Part shown: piece by piece, positions 11,570-20,350 of the stretch
How positions within the stretch are numbered: the stretch's first letter is position 1
How the letters are laid out: the number at the start of each line of letters is the position of its first letter
NCBI RefSeq assembly: GCF_001270745.1
Contig: NZ_KQ434752.1
Coordinates: 103,125 to 167,124 of the forward strand
From: Jiangella muralis
GTDB taxonomy: Bacteria > Actinomycetota > Actinomycetes > Jiangellales > Jiangellaceae
Reading direction: 5' to 3'
Length of the DNA: 64,000 nucleotides
Program-made: the position numbers and the translations under genes
Notes under the pieces: generated by a model
What the model saw: the letters and a program-made list of their open reading frames with translations, nothing else
Told to the model about the DNA's origin: nothing
Database searches by the model: none

Positions 11570-11826
11570 TGCGGTTCGAGGTGGACGACTCCGGGCCGGG
11601 CGTGCCGGAGGACCGGCGGACGCGGATCTTCGACCGCTTCGCCCGCGACGGGGTCAGCGGCGGCCGCGGTGGCCGCGGCGTCGGCCTCGGGCTGGCGATC
11701 GTGGCCCAGCACGTGCGCTGGCACGGCGGCACCGTCACCGTCCTGGACCGCCCCGGCGGCGGCGCCCGCTTCGTCGTCGACCTCCCCGTCGTCCGGTCCT
11801 CCTCCGCCGCGCTCGGGCTCCCATGA
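11557..11826 (+). pseudogene. Sensor histidine kinase, C-terminal fragment
   Basis: About 90 residues of an HK ATPase domain remain: DDGRVRFEVDDSGPGVPED (G1 box), RIFDRFAR (F box), GRGVGLGLAIVAQHVRWHGG (G2 box) and a normal C-terminal end GGARFVVDLP. The dimerisation helix, H box and N box are absent. Upstream of about 11557 the plus strand is antisense to secDF, so the gene was cut exactly where secDF was cut. The stop (11824-11826) lies inside the 11820-11877 palindrome. Confidence 0.8.
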
Positions 11827-11877
11827 TCATCGGCGATCGACCACGTGATGGTGTGGTCGATCGCCGATGATCATGGG
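11820..11877. repeat. Perfect 25-bp palindrome (hairpin A), CATGATCATC family
   Basis: Arms 11820-11844 and 11853-11877 pair without mismatch (CCCATGATCATCGGCGATCG and complement), with the 8-nt loop GTGATGGT. It sits at the stop of the kinase fragment and at the broken 5' edge of the next gene. A near-identical copy lies at 49568-49629. It may act as a terminator; no U-tract follows. Confidence 0.85.
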
Positions 11878-12319
11878 CGGCGTGCGTCAGCCGAGCATCA
11901 GCCAGTTCCTGTCCGGCAGGATCGAGTTCAGCGACGAGCAATTGGATCGGCTGCTGTCGTGCATGGGATACCGGCTCGAGGTCAGTCACCGACCCGTTCG
12001 CCCGCAGCTCACTCGCTCCGAGCGCAGGTCCTGGCAGCTCCACCGCCGGCTGTCCACTCACCTGTCCAGGTCGGGCCTGCAGGAATGGCAACCGACCATC
12101 GAGCGGAACCTGGAGCGTCTGAGAACAAGCGTCCGAGGTCAGCCGCACCTACGCAACCTCGATCGTTGGGAGTCGCTCGTCCGGCGTACCGATGTCCCGG
12201 GCCTGCATCGCGTGCTGACCGGGCTGGATCGCGACTCGATCGAGATGCGAGAGGTGTCGCCGCTAGGAGGGCTGCTCTCGCAGGACGAGCGGTCTGAAGT
12301 CCTTCGCACGGTGAGCTGA
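11878..12319 (+). pseudogene. XRE-like helix-turn-helix protein, 5'-truncated
   Basis: The readable part opens in the second half of an HTH domain (GVRQPSISQFLSGRIEFSDE, then LDRLLSCMGYRLEV) and continues with a basic, helical C-terminal region (TRSERRSWQLHRRLSTHL). The first HTH helices are missing and the coding match begins exactly at the right edge of hairpin A; the ATG within the hairpin (11867) gives four unrelated residues. Its TGA overlaps the ATG of the next frame (TGATG at 12317-12321), as in toxin-antitoxin-like gene pairs. The gene has probably lost DNA-binding function. Confidence 0.65.
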
Positions 12320-12515
12320 TGCGCCGAGACCAACTGGAACACGCCATCCGGACCGCATCACCTTCCGCGAGGACGAACTGCCCGCCGAAGCGGCGATGTC
12401 GGTCGAGGTGGACATTCTCCCGATCGCCGATGGCGATCATCGAGGGAGTCGCTGGAGAGTTCTCACCCTTCGAGGAGATGCACGGCTTCAGTATCGACGG
12501 CGTCGACCTGACGCA
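12319..12515 (+). pseudogene. Broken downstream partner of the HTH gene (possible nucleotidyltransferase-like protein)
   Basis: Three coding blocks appear in different frames: MRRDQLEHAIRTA (from 12319), TFREDELPAEAAMSVEVDIL (from 12360) and IIEGVAGEFSPFEEMHGFSI (from 12436). The E-V-D acidic pair after a hydrophobic strand recalls the metal motif of AbiEii/DUF6036-type nucleotidyltransferases, and the pairing with an XRE-like gene is typical of such modules. At least two internal deletions and loss of the 3' half make this a pseudogene. The family assignment is tentative. Confidence 0.55.
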
Positions 12516-12562
12516 CCCTTCACGCACGGGTAGACCCCGGACAGTTGCGGCGTCAGAACCCG

Positions 12563-13813
12563 TCAGCGGGCGGCGCCGCCGCGGCGCTTGTTCCAGATGT
12601 CGAAGGCGACGGCGAGCATCAGCACCAGGCCCTTCACCACCGACTGCACCGACTGGTCGACGCCCATGAGCTGCATGCCGTTGCTCATCACCGCCATGAT
12701 CAGGCCGCCGACCATCGCGCCGACGACGGTGCCGACGCCGCCGGTCACCGCCGCTCCCCCGATGAACGCCGCCGCGATGGCGTCCAGCTCGAACATCGTC
12801 CCCGCCGCCGGCTGGGCGCCGTTGGACCGGGACGAGTAGATGACGCCGGCGACGGCGGACAGGAAGCCCATGTTGACGAAGATCCAGAAGTTCACCGTCC
12901 GCACCCGCACGCCGGACAGCAGCGCCGCGGACAGGTTGCCGCCGATCGCGTACACCTGGCGGCCGAACACCGTCCGCTTGGTCACGACGGCGTAGGTGAT
13001 GACCAGGACGCCGAGGATGATCAGCACGATCGGCAGCCCGCGCGCGTGCGCCAGCTGCCAGGCGAAGTACATGATGACGGCGCCGACGGCCAGCACCCGG
13101 GCCACGAACAGCGGGAACGACTCCACCGGCTGGCGGTAGCGGATCCGCGCGACCCGGGTCCGGAACCCGCTGACGGCGTATCCGGCCACCGCGAACGCGC
13201 CGATGAACAGCGTGAACGCGTCGTAGCCCTGCCCGCCGAACAGGCCGTTGAGGAAGCCGCTGGCGACCCGCTGGTACTCGGACGGGAACGGCGACAGCGA
13301 GATGTTGTCCAGCACCTGCAGCGTCAGCCCGCGGAACAGCAGCATGCCGGCCAGCGTCACGATGAACGCCGGGATGCCGACGTAGGCGACCCAGAATCCC
13401 TGCCAGGCGCCGACCGCGACGCCGACCAGCAGCGCCGCCACGATGCCGATCCACCAGGCGTAGCCCTGCTGGATCACCAGCACCGCCGACACCGCGCCGG
13501 TCAGCGCCACCACCGACCCGACGGACAGGTCGATGTGCCCGGCGATGATGACGATCACCATCCCGATCGCCAGCACCAGGATGTAGGAGTACTGCAGGAC
13601 GATGTTGGTGATGTTGCCGGGGCTCAGCAGCACGCCGTCGGTCAGGATCGCGAACAGCGCCACGATCACCACGAAGGCCACGTAGATGCCGCTCTGCCGC
13701 ACGTTGCGGGTCACCAGCGTGCGCAGGTTGCTGGTGCCGGTGTGCAGGGCGGCGGCCTGGGCGCTCTCCGCCTCGGCGCGGTCGTCGGCCGGCGGCCGCT
13801 GCGTGCTGGTCAT
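12563..13813 (-). CDS. mmsB: Multiple-monosaccharide ABC transporter permease (MmsB/GguB type)
   Basis: This 416-residue permease belongs to the ribose/xylose-type (BPD_transp_2) family, with about ten membrane helices. The family motif AGHIDLSVGSVVALTGAVSA lies near residue 90 and IGGNLSAALLSGVRV near 290. The unusually long cytoplasmic insert (RYRQPVESFPLF, about 235) is what I associate with GguB/MmsB. The ATG at 13813 overlaps the ATPase stop (ATGA). It is last in a minus-strand operon: binding protein, ATPase, permease. It would import pentoses or hexoses; the exact sugar is not visible. Confidence 0.88.
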   Translation of the reverse strand: MTSTQRPPADDRAEAESAQAAALHTGTSNLRTLVTRNVRQSGIYVAFVVIVALFAILTDGVLLSPGNITNIVLQYSYILVLAIGMVIVIIAGHIDLSVGSVVALTGAVSAVLVIQQGYAWWIGIVAALLVGVAVGAWQGFWVAYVGIPAFIVTLAGMLLFRGLTLQVLDNISLSPFPSEYQRVASGFLNGLFGGQGYDAFTLFIGAFAVAGYAVSGFRTRVARIRYRQPVESFPLFVARVLAVGAVIMYFAWQLAHARGLPIVLIILGVLVITYAVVTKRTVFGRQVYAIGGNLSAALLSGVRVRTVNFWIFVNMGFLSAVAGVIYSSRSNGAQPAAGTMFELDAIAAAFIGGAAVTGGVGTVVGAMVGGLIMAVMSNGMQLMGVDQSVQSVVKGLVLMLAVAFDIWNKRRGGAAR

Positions 13814-15342
13814 GCGGCGCCCTCCTTCGTCATCAGTGCCATGAGGTTCTCCTGAGTGGCCGCGCCGACCGGCAGCTCGCCGGTGAGCCGGCCCGCGGCC
13901 AGCGTGTAGATGCGGTCGCAGACGCCGAGCAGCTCGGGCAGCTCGGACGAGATGACGAGGACGCCCTTGCCGGCCGCGACCAGCCGGTTGATGATGGTGT
14001 AGATCTCGTACTTCGCGCCGACGTCGATGCCGCGGGTCGGCTCGTCCAGGATCAGCACGTCGGGGTCGGCGAACAGCCACTTGGCCAGCACGACCTTCTG
14101 CTGGTTGCCGCCGGACAGCGTGCCGACGGACGTCATGACGCTCGGCGCGCGGATGCCGAGGTAGGACCGGCTCTCCTCGGCGACCCGGATCTCCTCGTTG
14201 CCGTCGACCCAGCCACGGCTCGCGAGCTTGCGCAGCGCCGCCGCGGACACGTTGCGGCGCACGTCCTCGATCAGGTTGAGGCCATACTTCTTGCGGTCCT
14301 CGGTGGCGTAGGCGATGCCGTTGCCGATCGCCTCCGACACCGACCGCGCCCGCACCTCGCGGCCGCGCACGTAAAGCCGGCCGCTGACGTCGCGGCCGTA
14401 GGACCGGCCGAACACGCTCATGGCCAGCTCGGTGCGCCCGGCGCCCATCAGCCCGGCGATGCCGACCACCTCGCCCGCGCGGACCGCCAGGCTGACGCCG
14501 TCGACCACCTTGCGGTCCTGGCTGGGGTGCCAGACGGTCCAGTCCTCCAGCCGCAGCACCTCCTCACCGGGTGCGCTGACGCGGTCCGGGTAGAAGCTCT
14601 CCAGGTCGCGGCCGACCATGCCGCGGATGATCCGCTCCTGCGTCGCCTCGCCGTCCGACGTACGCAGCGTCTCGACCGTCCGGCCGTCGCGCAGCACCGT
14701 GATGGCGTCGGCGATCGACGTCACCTCGCCCAGCTTGTGCGAGATGAGGATGCAGGTGATGCCCCGGTCGCGCAGCCGGCGCAGCAGGTCCAGCAGGTGC
14801 GCGGAGTCGGTGTCGTTGAGCGCGGCGGTCGGCTCGTCCAGGATCAGCAGCCGGACCTCCTTCGACAGCGCCTTCGCGATCTCGACCAGCTGCTGCTTGC
14901 CGACGCCGAGCTGCGCGACCGGCGTCACCGGGTTCTCGTCCAGGCCGACGGACGCGAGCAGCGCGGCCGCCTCGGCGTTGGCGCGGTTCCAGTCGATCAG
15001 CCCGCCGCGGCCGCGGCGCTCGTTGCCGAGGAACACGTTCTCGGCGACCGACAGGTGCGGCACCAGCGCCAGCTCCTGGTGGATGATCACGACGCCGACG
15101 GCTTCACTGTCGCGGATGCCGTGGAACCGGGCCGGCTCGCCGCCGAGGACGATGTCGCCGTCGTACGAGCCGGCCGGATGCACCCCGGACAGCACCTTCA
15201 TCAGCGTCGACTTGCCGGCGCCGTTCTCGCCGCAGATCGCGTGGATCTCGCCGCGCCGCACCACCAGCGAGACGTCCCGCAGGGCCGTGACGCCGGGGAA
15301 GGTCTTGGTGATGCCGCGCATCTCCAGGATGGTGTCGCTCAT
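13810..15342 (-). CDS. mmsA: Multiple-monosaccharide ABC transporter ATP-binding protein (MmsA/GguA type)
   Basis: A 510-residue protein with two ABC domains. The first has Walker A CGENGAGKST (about residue 38), a signature replaced by LGVGKQQL and Walker B LLILDEPTAAL. The second has a degenerate Walker A (GLMGAGRTEL, about 295), signature LSGGNQQKV and Walker B VLILDEPTRGID. A degenerate second site is normal for sugar importers of the RbsA/XylG/MglA class. It couples ATP hydrolysis to sugar import with the permease downstream and the lipoprotein upstream, 9 nt away. Confidence 0.92.
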   Translation of the reverse strand: MSDTILEMRGITKTFPGVTALRDVSLVVRRGEIHAICGENGAGKSTLMKVLSGVHPAGSYDGDIVLGGEPARFHGIRDSEAVGVVIIHQELALVPHLSVAENVFLGNERRGRGGLIDWNRANAEAAALLASVGLDENPVTPVAQLGVGKQQLVEIAKALSKEVRLLILDEPTAALNDTDSAHLLDLLRRLRDRGITCILISHKLGEVTSIADAITVLRDGRTVETLRTSDGEATQERIIRGMVGRDLESFYPDRVSAPGEEVLRLEDWTVWHPSQDRKVVDGVSLAVRAGEVVGIAGLMGAGRTELAMSVFGRSYGRDVSGRLYVRGREVRARSVSEAIGNGIAYATEDRKKYGLNLIEDVRRNVSAAALRKLASRGWVDGNEEIRVAEESRSYLGIRAPSVMTSVGTLSGGNQQKVVLAKWLFADPDVLILDEPTRGIDVGAKYEIYTIINRLVAAGKGVLVISSELPELLGVCDRIYTLAAGRLTGELPVGAATQENLMALMTKEGAA

Positions 15343-15351
15343 CGCGGGGCC

Positions 15352-16488
15352 TCAGTCGGTCTGGCCGGCGGCGACCTCCTCGGCCGTGTAGTAGCCGGAG
15401 TCGACGAGCAGCGGCGCGATGTCGTCGGCGTACACGGTCTCGACCGGCAGCAGGTACGACGGGACCACCTTGACGCCGTTCTCGTACGTCTCGGTGTCGT
15501 TGGCCTCCGGCTCCTCGCCGGCCAGGAACGCCTCCGCCGCGGCGACGGCCTGCTCGGCCAGCAGCCGGGTGTCCTTGAAGATGGTGGAGTTCTGCACGCC
15601 GTCGTCGATCAGCTTCACCGACGCGATCTCCGCGTCCTGCCCGGTGACCACCGACATCGGGCTGGCGGCCGCGCCGTAGCCGGCGTTCTGCAGGGCCGTG
15701 ATGATGCCGCGCGACAGCCCGTCGTACGGCGACAGCACACCGTCGACCCGCGAGCCGTCGTTGTAGCTGGACGTCAGCAGGTCCTCCATGCGCCGCTGCG
15801 CGGTCTCCTGCTGCCAGCGCAGGATCGCGACCTGCTCGATCTCGGCCTGCCCGGATTTCACCGCCAGCGAGCCGTCGTCGATGAACGGCTGCAGCGTGTC
15901 CATCGCGCCGTCGAAGAAGAAGTGCGCGTTGTTGTCGTCCAGCGACCCGGCGAACAGCTCGACGTTGAACGGGCCGGTCGCCTCGCCCGGCTGCCCGTCC
16001 GCCGTCAGCAGCCCGAGCCCGGTCAGCAGCGCCTCGGCCTGGGCGACGCCGACGCGGTAGTTGTCGAAGCTGACGTAGAAGTCGACGTTCTCGCTGTCGC
16101 GGATCAGCCGGTCGTAGGCGATGACGGGGATGTCGGCGTCGGCGGCCGCCTGCAGCTGGCTGCTCAGCGCCGTCCCGTCGATGGCGGCGATGATCAGGAC
16201 GTCCGCGCCCTGCGTGATCATCTGGTCCACCTGCTGCGACTGCGTCGGGATGTCGTCGCCGGCGTACTGCAGGTCGACCTGGTAGCCCAGCTCCTCGAGC
16301 TGCTCGCGCACCGAGTCGCCGTCGGCGATCCATCGTTCCGACGTCTGTGTCGGCATCGAGACGCCGATCGTGCGGTCCTCGGGAGGGGCGGACTCCTCGG
16401 TGCCGCCGCCCGCGCCCTCGCCGCCGCACGCCGCCACCGTCAGGGCCAGCAGCGCGCCGCCGACCAGGGCTTTGACTCGTAGGTTCAC
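15352..16488 (-). CDS. chvE: ChvE-like sugar-binding lipoprotein
   Basis: This 378-residue protein begins with a lipoprotein signal (VKALVGGALLALTVAACGG; lipidated Cys near residue 20) and continues as a type I periplasmic binding fold: IGVSMPTQTSERW (about 40), GADVLIIAAIDGTALS (about 90), VIAYDRLI (about 118) and VTGQDAEIASVKLI (about 270). These blocks match ChvE, the multi-sugar receptor. The GTG at 16488 is used because GGGAGGGG lies 5 nt upstream and it places the signal peptide correctly; an ATG further upstream would add 43 odd residues. It is first gene of the operon; a palindrome 67 bp upstream may be its operator. Confidence 0.9.
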   Translation of the reverse strand: MNLRVKALVGGALLALTVAACGGEGAGGGTEESAPPEDRTIGVSMPTQTSERWIADGDSVREQLEELGYQVDLQYAGDDIPTQSQQVDQMITQGADVLIIAAIDGTALSSQLQAAADADIPVIAYDRLIRDSENVDFYVSFDNYRVGVAQAEALLTGLGLLTADGQPGEATGPFNVELFAGSLDDNNAHFFFDGAMDTLQPFIDDGSLAVKSGQAEIEQVAILRWQQETAQRRMEDLLTSSYNDGSRVDGVLSPYDGLSRGIITALQNAGYGAAASPMSVVTGQDAEIASVKLIDDGVQNSTIFKDTRLLAEQAVAAAEAFLAGEEPEANDTETYENGVKVVPSYLLPVETVYADDIAPLLVDSGYYTAEEVAAGQTD

Positions 16489-16554
16489 AAGGCCCCTCCC
16501 TCGCAGCAACGGGCCATGTGACCCGCCGCTGGATAACATCCGGAATATGCTGGT

Positions 16555-16568
16555 TGTGAACGTTAACA
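16555..16568. promoter_or_regulatory. LacI-type operator candidate upstream of the sugar transporter
   Basis: TGTGAACGTTAACA is a 12-of-14 palindrome centred on AACGTT, close to the TGTTAACGTTAACA form used by LacI-family repressors of sugar genes in actinomycetes. No LacI gene is in this window, so the regulator would act in trans. Confidence 0.55.
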
Positions 16569-16689
16569 GCAGTTCTGCGACAAGGCTGTCACGATCCGGT
16601 AACGGGCCAGTCGTCACGGCCGGCCGCCGGAGCGCGAGCAGCCGGTCACGTCGCGCGGCGGACGCTGGTTGTACATCACAACCCTTCGA

Positions 16690-16717
16690 TTGCGATTCAC
16701 TACTCGACTGCTAGGCT
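16690..16717 (+). promoter_or_regulatory. Promoter for the HxlR gene, probably leaderless
   Basis: TTGCGA (16690-16695), a 16-bp spacer and TAGGCT (16712-16717) end six bases before the GTG at 16724, and no ribosome site is present. This spacing predicts a transcript that begins at the start codon. Confidence 0.6.
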
Positions 16718-16723
16718 CCACGC

Positions 16724-17398
16724 GTGTCGACCAAGCGCTCCTACGCCGACGGCTGCGCGGCCGCGCACGCCCTCGACCTCGTCGGCGAGCGGTGGGCGTT
16801 GCTCGTGGTGCGCGAGCTGCTGCTCGGCCCGAAACGCTTCACCGGACTACGGCGCGGGCTGCCCGGCGCGGCGCCCAACGTCATCGTCCAGCGGCTGCGC
16901 GACCTCGAGGCCGCCGGCGTGGTCCGCCGCCACACCCTGCCCCCGCCGGTCGCGTCACAGGTCTACGACCTGACCGCGTGGGGCCGCGAGCTCGAGCCGG
17001 TGGTGCGCGCGCTCGGCCGCTGGGGCAGCCGGTCCCCCGGCATCGACCACGACGCCCCGCTCAGCGTCGACGCCCTGGTGCTGGCCATGCGCACCCTCTT
17101 CGCCCCCGGCCGGGCCGCCGGCCTCGACGCCACGTACGCGCTGCGCGTCGACGACGACGCCTTCACCGCCACCGTGGGCGGGGACGAGTTCCGCCTCGTG
17201 CGCGGCACCGGGCCGGCCGACCTCACCGTCACCGCCGCCGGCACCGTCCTCAACGAGGTCATCTGGGGCGGCCACGATCTCGGCGCCGCCGTCGAGGCCG
17301 GTCTCGTGCGGCTCGACCCCGACACCGAGGCCGCCCGCCGGTTCTTCGCCCTGTTCCCGCTGCCGGAGCCGGCCGTGCCCGCCGGCTCCGGCCGGTAG
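16724..17398 (+). CDS. HxlR-family winged-helix regulator with C-terminal SCP2-like domain
   Basis: The 224-residue protein starts with a typical HxlR domain: CAAAHALDLVGERWALLVVR (about 10-30), GPKRFTGLRRGLPG (about 36-50), NVIVQRLRDLEAAGVV (about 55-70) and VYDLTAWGREL. Residues 110-215 form a second alpha/beta region of the SCP2-like type often fused to this family in actinomycetes, presumably binding a hydrophobic ligand. There is no ribosome site; the GTG lies where the transcript should begin. The SARP-type regulator starts 10 nt after its stop. Its targets are unknown. Confidence 0.85.
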   Translation: MSTKRSYADGCAAAHALDLVGERWALLVVRELLLGPKRFTGLRRGLPGAAPNVIVQRLRDLEAAGVVRRHTLPPPVASQVYDLTAWGRELEPVVRALGRWGSRSPGIDHDAPLSVDALVLAMRTLFAPGRAAGLDATYALRVDDDAFTATVGGDEFRLVRGTGPADLTVTAAGTVLNEVIWGGHDLGAAVEAGLVRLDPDTEAARRFFALFPLPEPAVPAGSGR

Positions 17399-17408
17399 CC
17401 TCGTCGCC

Positions 17409-20282
17409 GTGCCCGAGCCGGTGGTCTTCATCCGACTGCTGGGCCAGGTCGAGCTGCTCCGGGGCACGCAGCCCGTACCGCTGGCCCGTCGTCCTGCCGC
17501 GCTGCTCGCAGCGCTCGCGCTGCGGCTGAGCACGCCGGTGCCGTACGCCGTGATCACCGAGCTGCTGTGGTCGCCGGAGGAGCTGCCGGCCAGCCCGCGG
17601 CGGGCCATCCAGACGTACGCGTCGCGGCTGCGCGACGCGCTGGGGCGCGACGCGATCGTCGCGCACGGCGACGGGCTGCGCCTGGACCTCGACCCCGACC
17701 AGGTCGACCTCCACCGCTTCCGCCTCCTCGTCGCCGCCGCCGACACCGCGGCCACCGATCGGGCGGCGCTGAGCGCGGCGCTGGAGCTGTGGACCGGCGA
17801 CCCGCTGTCCGGGCTCCCGGTCGGCCAGCTGGGCGCCGTCGAAGGGCCGGCCCTGCTCGACGAGGTGCTCAGCGTCGCCGAGCGGCGCGACGAGCTGCGG
17901 CTGCGGGCCGGCGACCTCGACGACGTGTTCGTGGCGTCGCTGCGGCGGCTGACGTCGGAGCAGCCGTGGCGCGAGCGGTCCTGGTGCCACCTGATGCTGG
18001 CGCTGTACCGCACCGGCCAGCAGGGCGAGGCGCTGGCGACGTTCGCCCGCCTGGTCTCGGTGCTGCGCGACGACCTCGGCATCGACCCGGGCGCCGAGGC
18101 GACCCAGCTGCACCAGCGGATGCTGGCCGGCGACCCGGAGCTGCTCGACGCCGTACCGGCGGCGCCCGCCACGGCGGCGTCCGAGCCGCCCGCCCAGCTG
18201 CCGGCCGGGTCACCGGCGTTCGTGGGCCGCCCGCGCGAGCTGACGGCGCTGGCCCGGCTGCTGGAGCGCCCGGCCGACCGCGTCCGCGTCGCCGTCGTGT
18301 CCGGTCCGGCCGGCGTCGGCAAGACGACCACGACGGTCGAGGCGGCGCACCGGGCCCGGGCCCGGTTCCCGGACGGCCAGCTGTTCGCCGAGGGCACCCG
18401 CGGCGGCACCGAGGTCCCGGCGCGCGACATCCTCGGGACGTTCCTGCGCGACCTCGGCATCGCGGCCGACGAGCTGCCGTCCGCGCAGGCCAGCCGCGCG
18501 GCGCTGTTCCGGTCGATGTGCGCGCGCCGCCGGCTGCTCGTCGTCATCGACGACGCGCACTCGGTCGAGCAGGTCACCGCGCTGCTGCCGGGCGCCGGCG
18601 AGTGTGCGGTCCTCGTCACCACGCGCCGGCGGCTGGCCGTCCCGGCGAACGTGTCGGTCGACCTCGACGCCATCTCGGCCGCGGAGTCCCACGACCTGCT
18701 GGCGACGCTGATCGGCACCGCCCGGCTGGCGGCGGAACCAGAGGCCGCCGCCGCCATCGTCGAGGCGTGCGCCGGCTCGCCGCTGGCGCTGCTGATCGTC
18801 GGCGGACGGCTCGCCACCCGGCCGGTCTGGCCGCTGGCGCACCTGCGCGACCGCCTCGCCGGGCCCGGCCGGCTGGCGGAGCTGCGGCTGGACGGCCGCT
18901 CCGTCGAGGCCGCCCTCGACGCCACCACCGGCACCCTCGACGCTCCGGCCGCCGCCCGGTTCCGCGCGCTGGGCACGCTGCCGGTCGACCTCGTCGACGT
19001 CGAGACCGCCGCCGCCCTGTGGGAGGCCGGCCGAGCCGAGGCCCGCGAGCTGCTGGAACAGCTCTGCGACCTCCGGCTGCTGGAGCCGTCCGCGCCCGAG
19101 TGCTACGCCTGGCACGCCCTCATCGGCAGCTACCTGCGCGACCGGCCCGGGCGACGCGACCCGGCCGGCCTGCGACGGGTCCTGCAGCAGGCCATCTCGT
19201 CCGTCACGCACGCCAACGAGCGGCTCCGGCCGGGCGACCGGCCCATGCACCCGATCGTCGCCGCCATCGAGGCCGACGGCGTGGTGTTCGCCGGGCACGA
19301 CGACGTCCACGCCTGGGTGCACCCGCGCAGCGCGCTCCTCGTCGGCCTGGCCCGCGACGCCCTGACGTCGGGCCACGCCGACGGCGCGGTCGAGGCCGCG
19401 GCACTGGCCACCAGCCTCGACCTGCTGCTCGACGAGTGCTGCGGCTCATACGACGACACCGAGGACCTGCTGCGCGCCGTCACCGTCACCCCGCTGCCAC
19501 CGGTCGCCGACCGCTTCGTGGGCAGCGCCTGGCACAACCTCGCCTCCGGTCTGGCCGACCACGGCCGGCTGGCGGAGGCCGACGAGGCCGCGACGCGGGC
19601 CATCGCGTTCTGGCGGCGCACCGGCGACCGGTACGGCGAGGCCGCCCTGCTGAACAACCTCGCCCGCCTGCGCGGCCGGTTCGGCGACGACGTCGCAGCG
19701 CTCGAGTACATGCGCCAGTGCATGGCGGTCGCCGACGCGCTGCCGGCCTCGCTGCGCGCCCGCTGCCAGGCCACCTACGCCGAATGCCTCGCCAGCCACG
19801 GCGACGCCGCCGCGGCCCAGACCGCCCTCGCGGAGGCGCGCCGGCTGCACACGCCGGAGCCGGGCTCGCACCCCGCCTACCAGCTGCTGTTCGTCGAGAT
19901 CCAGGTGCACCTCGCCGCGGGCCGGCCGGTCGACGCGGTCGACGCCGCCGAACGCACCATCGCGGCCGCCCGGACGATGCGCTCGCCCCGGCTGGTGGCC
20001 CGCGCGACCGTCGCGCTCGCGCGCGCCCAGCGGCTGGCCGGCCGCGACAGCCGGGACACCGCTGCCGAGGCGCTGCAGCAGCTCGCCGCCCTGCACCAGG
20101 TCGACGTGCAGGCGACCGGCGAGGCGCTGGCCGAGCTGGCGCACGCGCACCGCGCCGGCGGCGACGTCGTCAGCGCCGACGCCTGCGTCGCCGAGGCGGC
20201 CCGCGTCGTCGACGTCGGCGGGCTGGGCGGCACCCCCTGGGCCGAGGCGCTGCTCGGCCCGCTCCGCCAGCGGATCGGGTGA
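17409..20282 (+). CDS. SARP/AfsR-like regulator with BTAD, NB-ARC and C-terminal TPR region
   Basis: This 957-residue protein has an OmpR-like DNA-binding domain (about 5-90; FIRLLGQVELLRGTQPV, RRAIQTYASRLRDALG), a bacterial transcriptional activation domain (about 95-240; PWRERSWCHLMLALYRTGQQ), an ATPase module with Walker A SGPAGVGKTTTT (about 298) and Walker B LLVVIDDAH (about 376), and a helical TPR-like C terminus (about 690-957). This is the AfsR layout, used to control secondary metabolism or development. No biosynthetic cluster is adjacent, so the target is unknown. The first codon is GTG; it directly follows the HxlR gene. Confidence 0.9.
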   Translation: MPEPVVFIRLLGQVELLRGTQPVPLARRPAALLAALALRLSTPVPYAVITELLWSPEELPASPRRAIQTYASRLRDALGRDAIVAHGDGLRLDLDPDQVDLHRFRLLVAAADTAATDRAALSAALELWTGDPLSGLPVGQLGAVEGPALLDEVLSVAERRDELRLRAGDLDDVFVASLRRLTSEQPWRERSWCHLMLALYRTGQQGEALATFARLVSVLRDDLGIDPGAEATQLHQRMLAGDPELLDAVPAAPATAASEPPAQLPAGSPAFVGRPRELTALARLLERPADRVRVAVVSGPAGVGKTTTTVEAAHRARARFPDGQLFAEGTRGGTEVPARDILGTFLRDLGIAADELPSAQASRAALFRSMCARRRLLVVIDDAHSVEQVTALLPGAGECAVLVTTRRRLAVPANVSVDLDAISAAESHDLLATLIGTARLAAEPEAAAAIVEACAGSPLALLIVGGRLATRPVWPLAHLRDRLAGPGRLAELRLDGRSVEAALDATTGTLDAPAAARFRALGTLPVDLVDVETAAALWEAGRAEARELLEQLCDLRLLEPSAPECYAWHALIGSYLRDRPGRRDPAGLRRVLQQAISSVTHANERLRPGDRPMHPIVAAIEADGVVFAGHDDVHAWVHPRSALLVGLARDALTSGHADGAVEAAALATSLDLLLDECCGSYDDTEDLLRAVTVTPLPPVADRFVGSAWHNLASGLADHGRLAEADEAATRAIAFWRRTGDRYGEAALLNNLARLRGRFGDDVAALEYMRQCMAVADALPASLRARCQATYAECLASHGDAAAAQTALAEARRLHTPEPGSHPAYQLLFVEIQVHLAAGRPVDAVDAAERTIAAARTMRSPRLVARATVALARAQRLAGRDSRDTAAEALQQLAALHQVDVQATGEALAELAHAHRAGGDVVSADACVAEAARVVDVGGLGGTPWAEALLGPLRQRIG

Positions 20283-20350
20283 CCACAACACACCACACCG
20301 CCGCCCGAGGTGCGCGATCATGACTCGCAGGTCGTGTACCGGAGGTGGCG

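Noticed and set aside
9775-11724. Intact SecDF with an unusual N terminus
   Set aside because: The first 50 or so residues are antisense to histidine-kinase G1 and G2 boxes, so they are not a real SecD N terminus.
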